Source: Microbacterium sp. MPKO10
GTDB taxonomy: Bacteria > Actinomycetota > Actinomycetes > Actinomycetales > Microbacteriaceae
Assembly: GCF_026107415.2 (NCBI RefSeq)
Contig: NZ_JAPCHX010000001.1
Location: forward strand, 915,572 to 979,571
Reading direction: 5' to 3'
DNA: 64,000 nucleotides
A model generated the notes under the pieces. The model saw only the letters and a program-made list of their open reading frames with translations. It was not told where the DNA came from and did not search any database. Position numbers and translations under genes: made by a program. This document shows, piece after piece, positions 63,897 through 64,000 of the stretch (the first letter of the stretch is position 1; every line of letters begins with the position of its first letter).

Positions 63897-64000
63897 AGTG
63901 GTGTAGTCCGCTTGGTGGCTGGCTCTCGTTCTGAATGGGGGCGCGGTCACCGTGTGGTCCTTCGAGGAATCTCCTACAACCCACTCGAAAGGACATCTTC
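63884..64000 (+). mobile_element. Possible left end of an insertion sequence
   Basis: About 117 bases from the point where hipA coding similarity stops to the window end. It ends in GAAAGGACATCTTC, a good ribosome site without a start codon inside the window, as before an IS transposase. No transposase is visible, and the right end and target duplication are outside. Type of element not determined. Confidence 0.4.

Overview
The window is a high-GC actinobacterial chromosome segment, most likely from a member of the Microbacteriaceae. This rests on GC-rich third positions, many GTG starts, apparently leaderless genes, CUT1 sugar importers without their own ATPase, an LPxTG-anchored GH92 mannosidase, an Rv2629-type protein and an MmpS-like protein. 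No rRNA, tRNA or CRISPR array was seen. Functions were assigned by reading motifs, without database searches.

Layout. 1-4.8 kb: end of a sugar ABC importer, a PfkB sugar kinase, an MFS exporter and a damaged TetR gene. 4.9-14.4 kb: a DasR/NagR-like GntR regulator diverges from a binding protein and two permeases, followed by an intracellular GH20 hexosaminidase, a secreted GH16 enzyme and a secreted GH18-like multidomain protein; this reads as an amino-sugar or chitooligosaccharide uptake and degradation locus with repeated ACTGGT operators. 14.5-17.7 kb: MgtE, a 1-kb gene-free stretch with a minisatellite, and an ArsR/SRPBCC pair with a perfect operator. 17.7-30.9 kb: two divergent operons, one with a PucR regulator, a DUF917 protein and an unusual HyuA-like protein, the other with a small ABM-like protein, an RbsBAC-type importer, HyuA, HyuB and an amidohydrolase. 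Together they look like uptake and hydrolysis of a cyclic amide or hydantoin-like compound of unknown identity.

31-58.4 kb looks like ordinary chromosome: an EI24 protein, TetR plus GAPDH, GH92, Nudix, a GIN-domain lipoprotein, an Rv2629-like ribosome factor, several regulator/target pairs, a DauR-like regulator with an MHS transporter and RidA, a MazEF-like pair, a TetR/DHA2 efflux pair, a small alarmone synthetase, and a nucleoside salvage cluster (GntR, ribokinase, MFS, nucleoside hydrolase). 58.4-62.9 kb is an islet (MHS transporter, sulfatase, GntR) bounded by 204-bp direct repeats of the 3' end of the nucleoside hydrolase gene. The window ends in a hipBA pair whose hipA is cut short, probably by an insertion sequence.

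Two sequence-level signals overlie the genes. The octamer GGATGCTG/CAGCATCC occurs more than fifty times by eye, concentrated in 31-58 kb and sparse in the hydantoinase cluster and the islet. In addition, a family of intergenic imperfect palindromes with the core GGGGACCAACTTTCAC occurs three times, each time within about 100 bp of short tandem repeats. A separate 13-bp, seven-copy tandem array precedes the GIN-domain lipoprotein.
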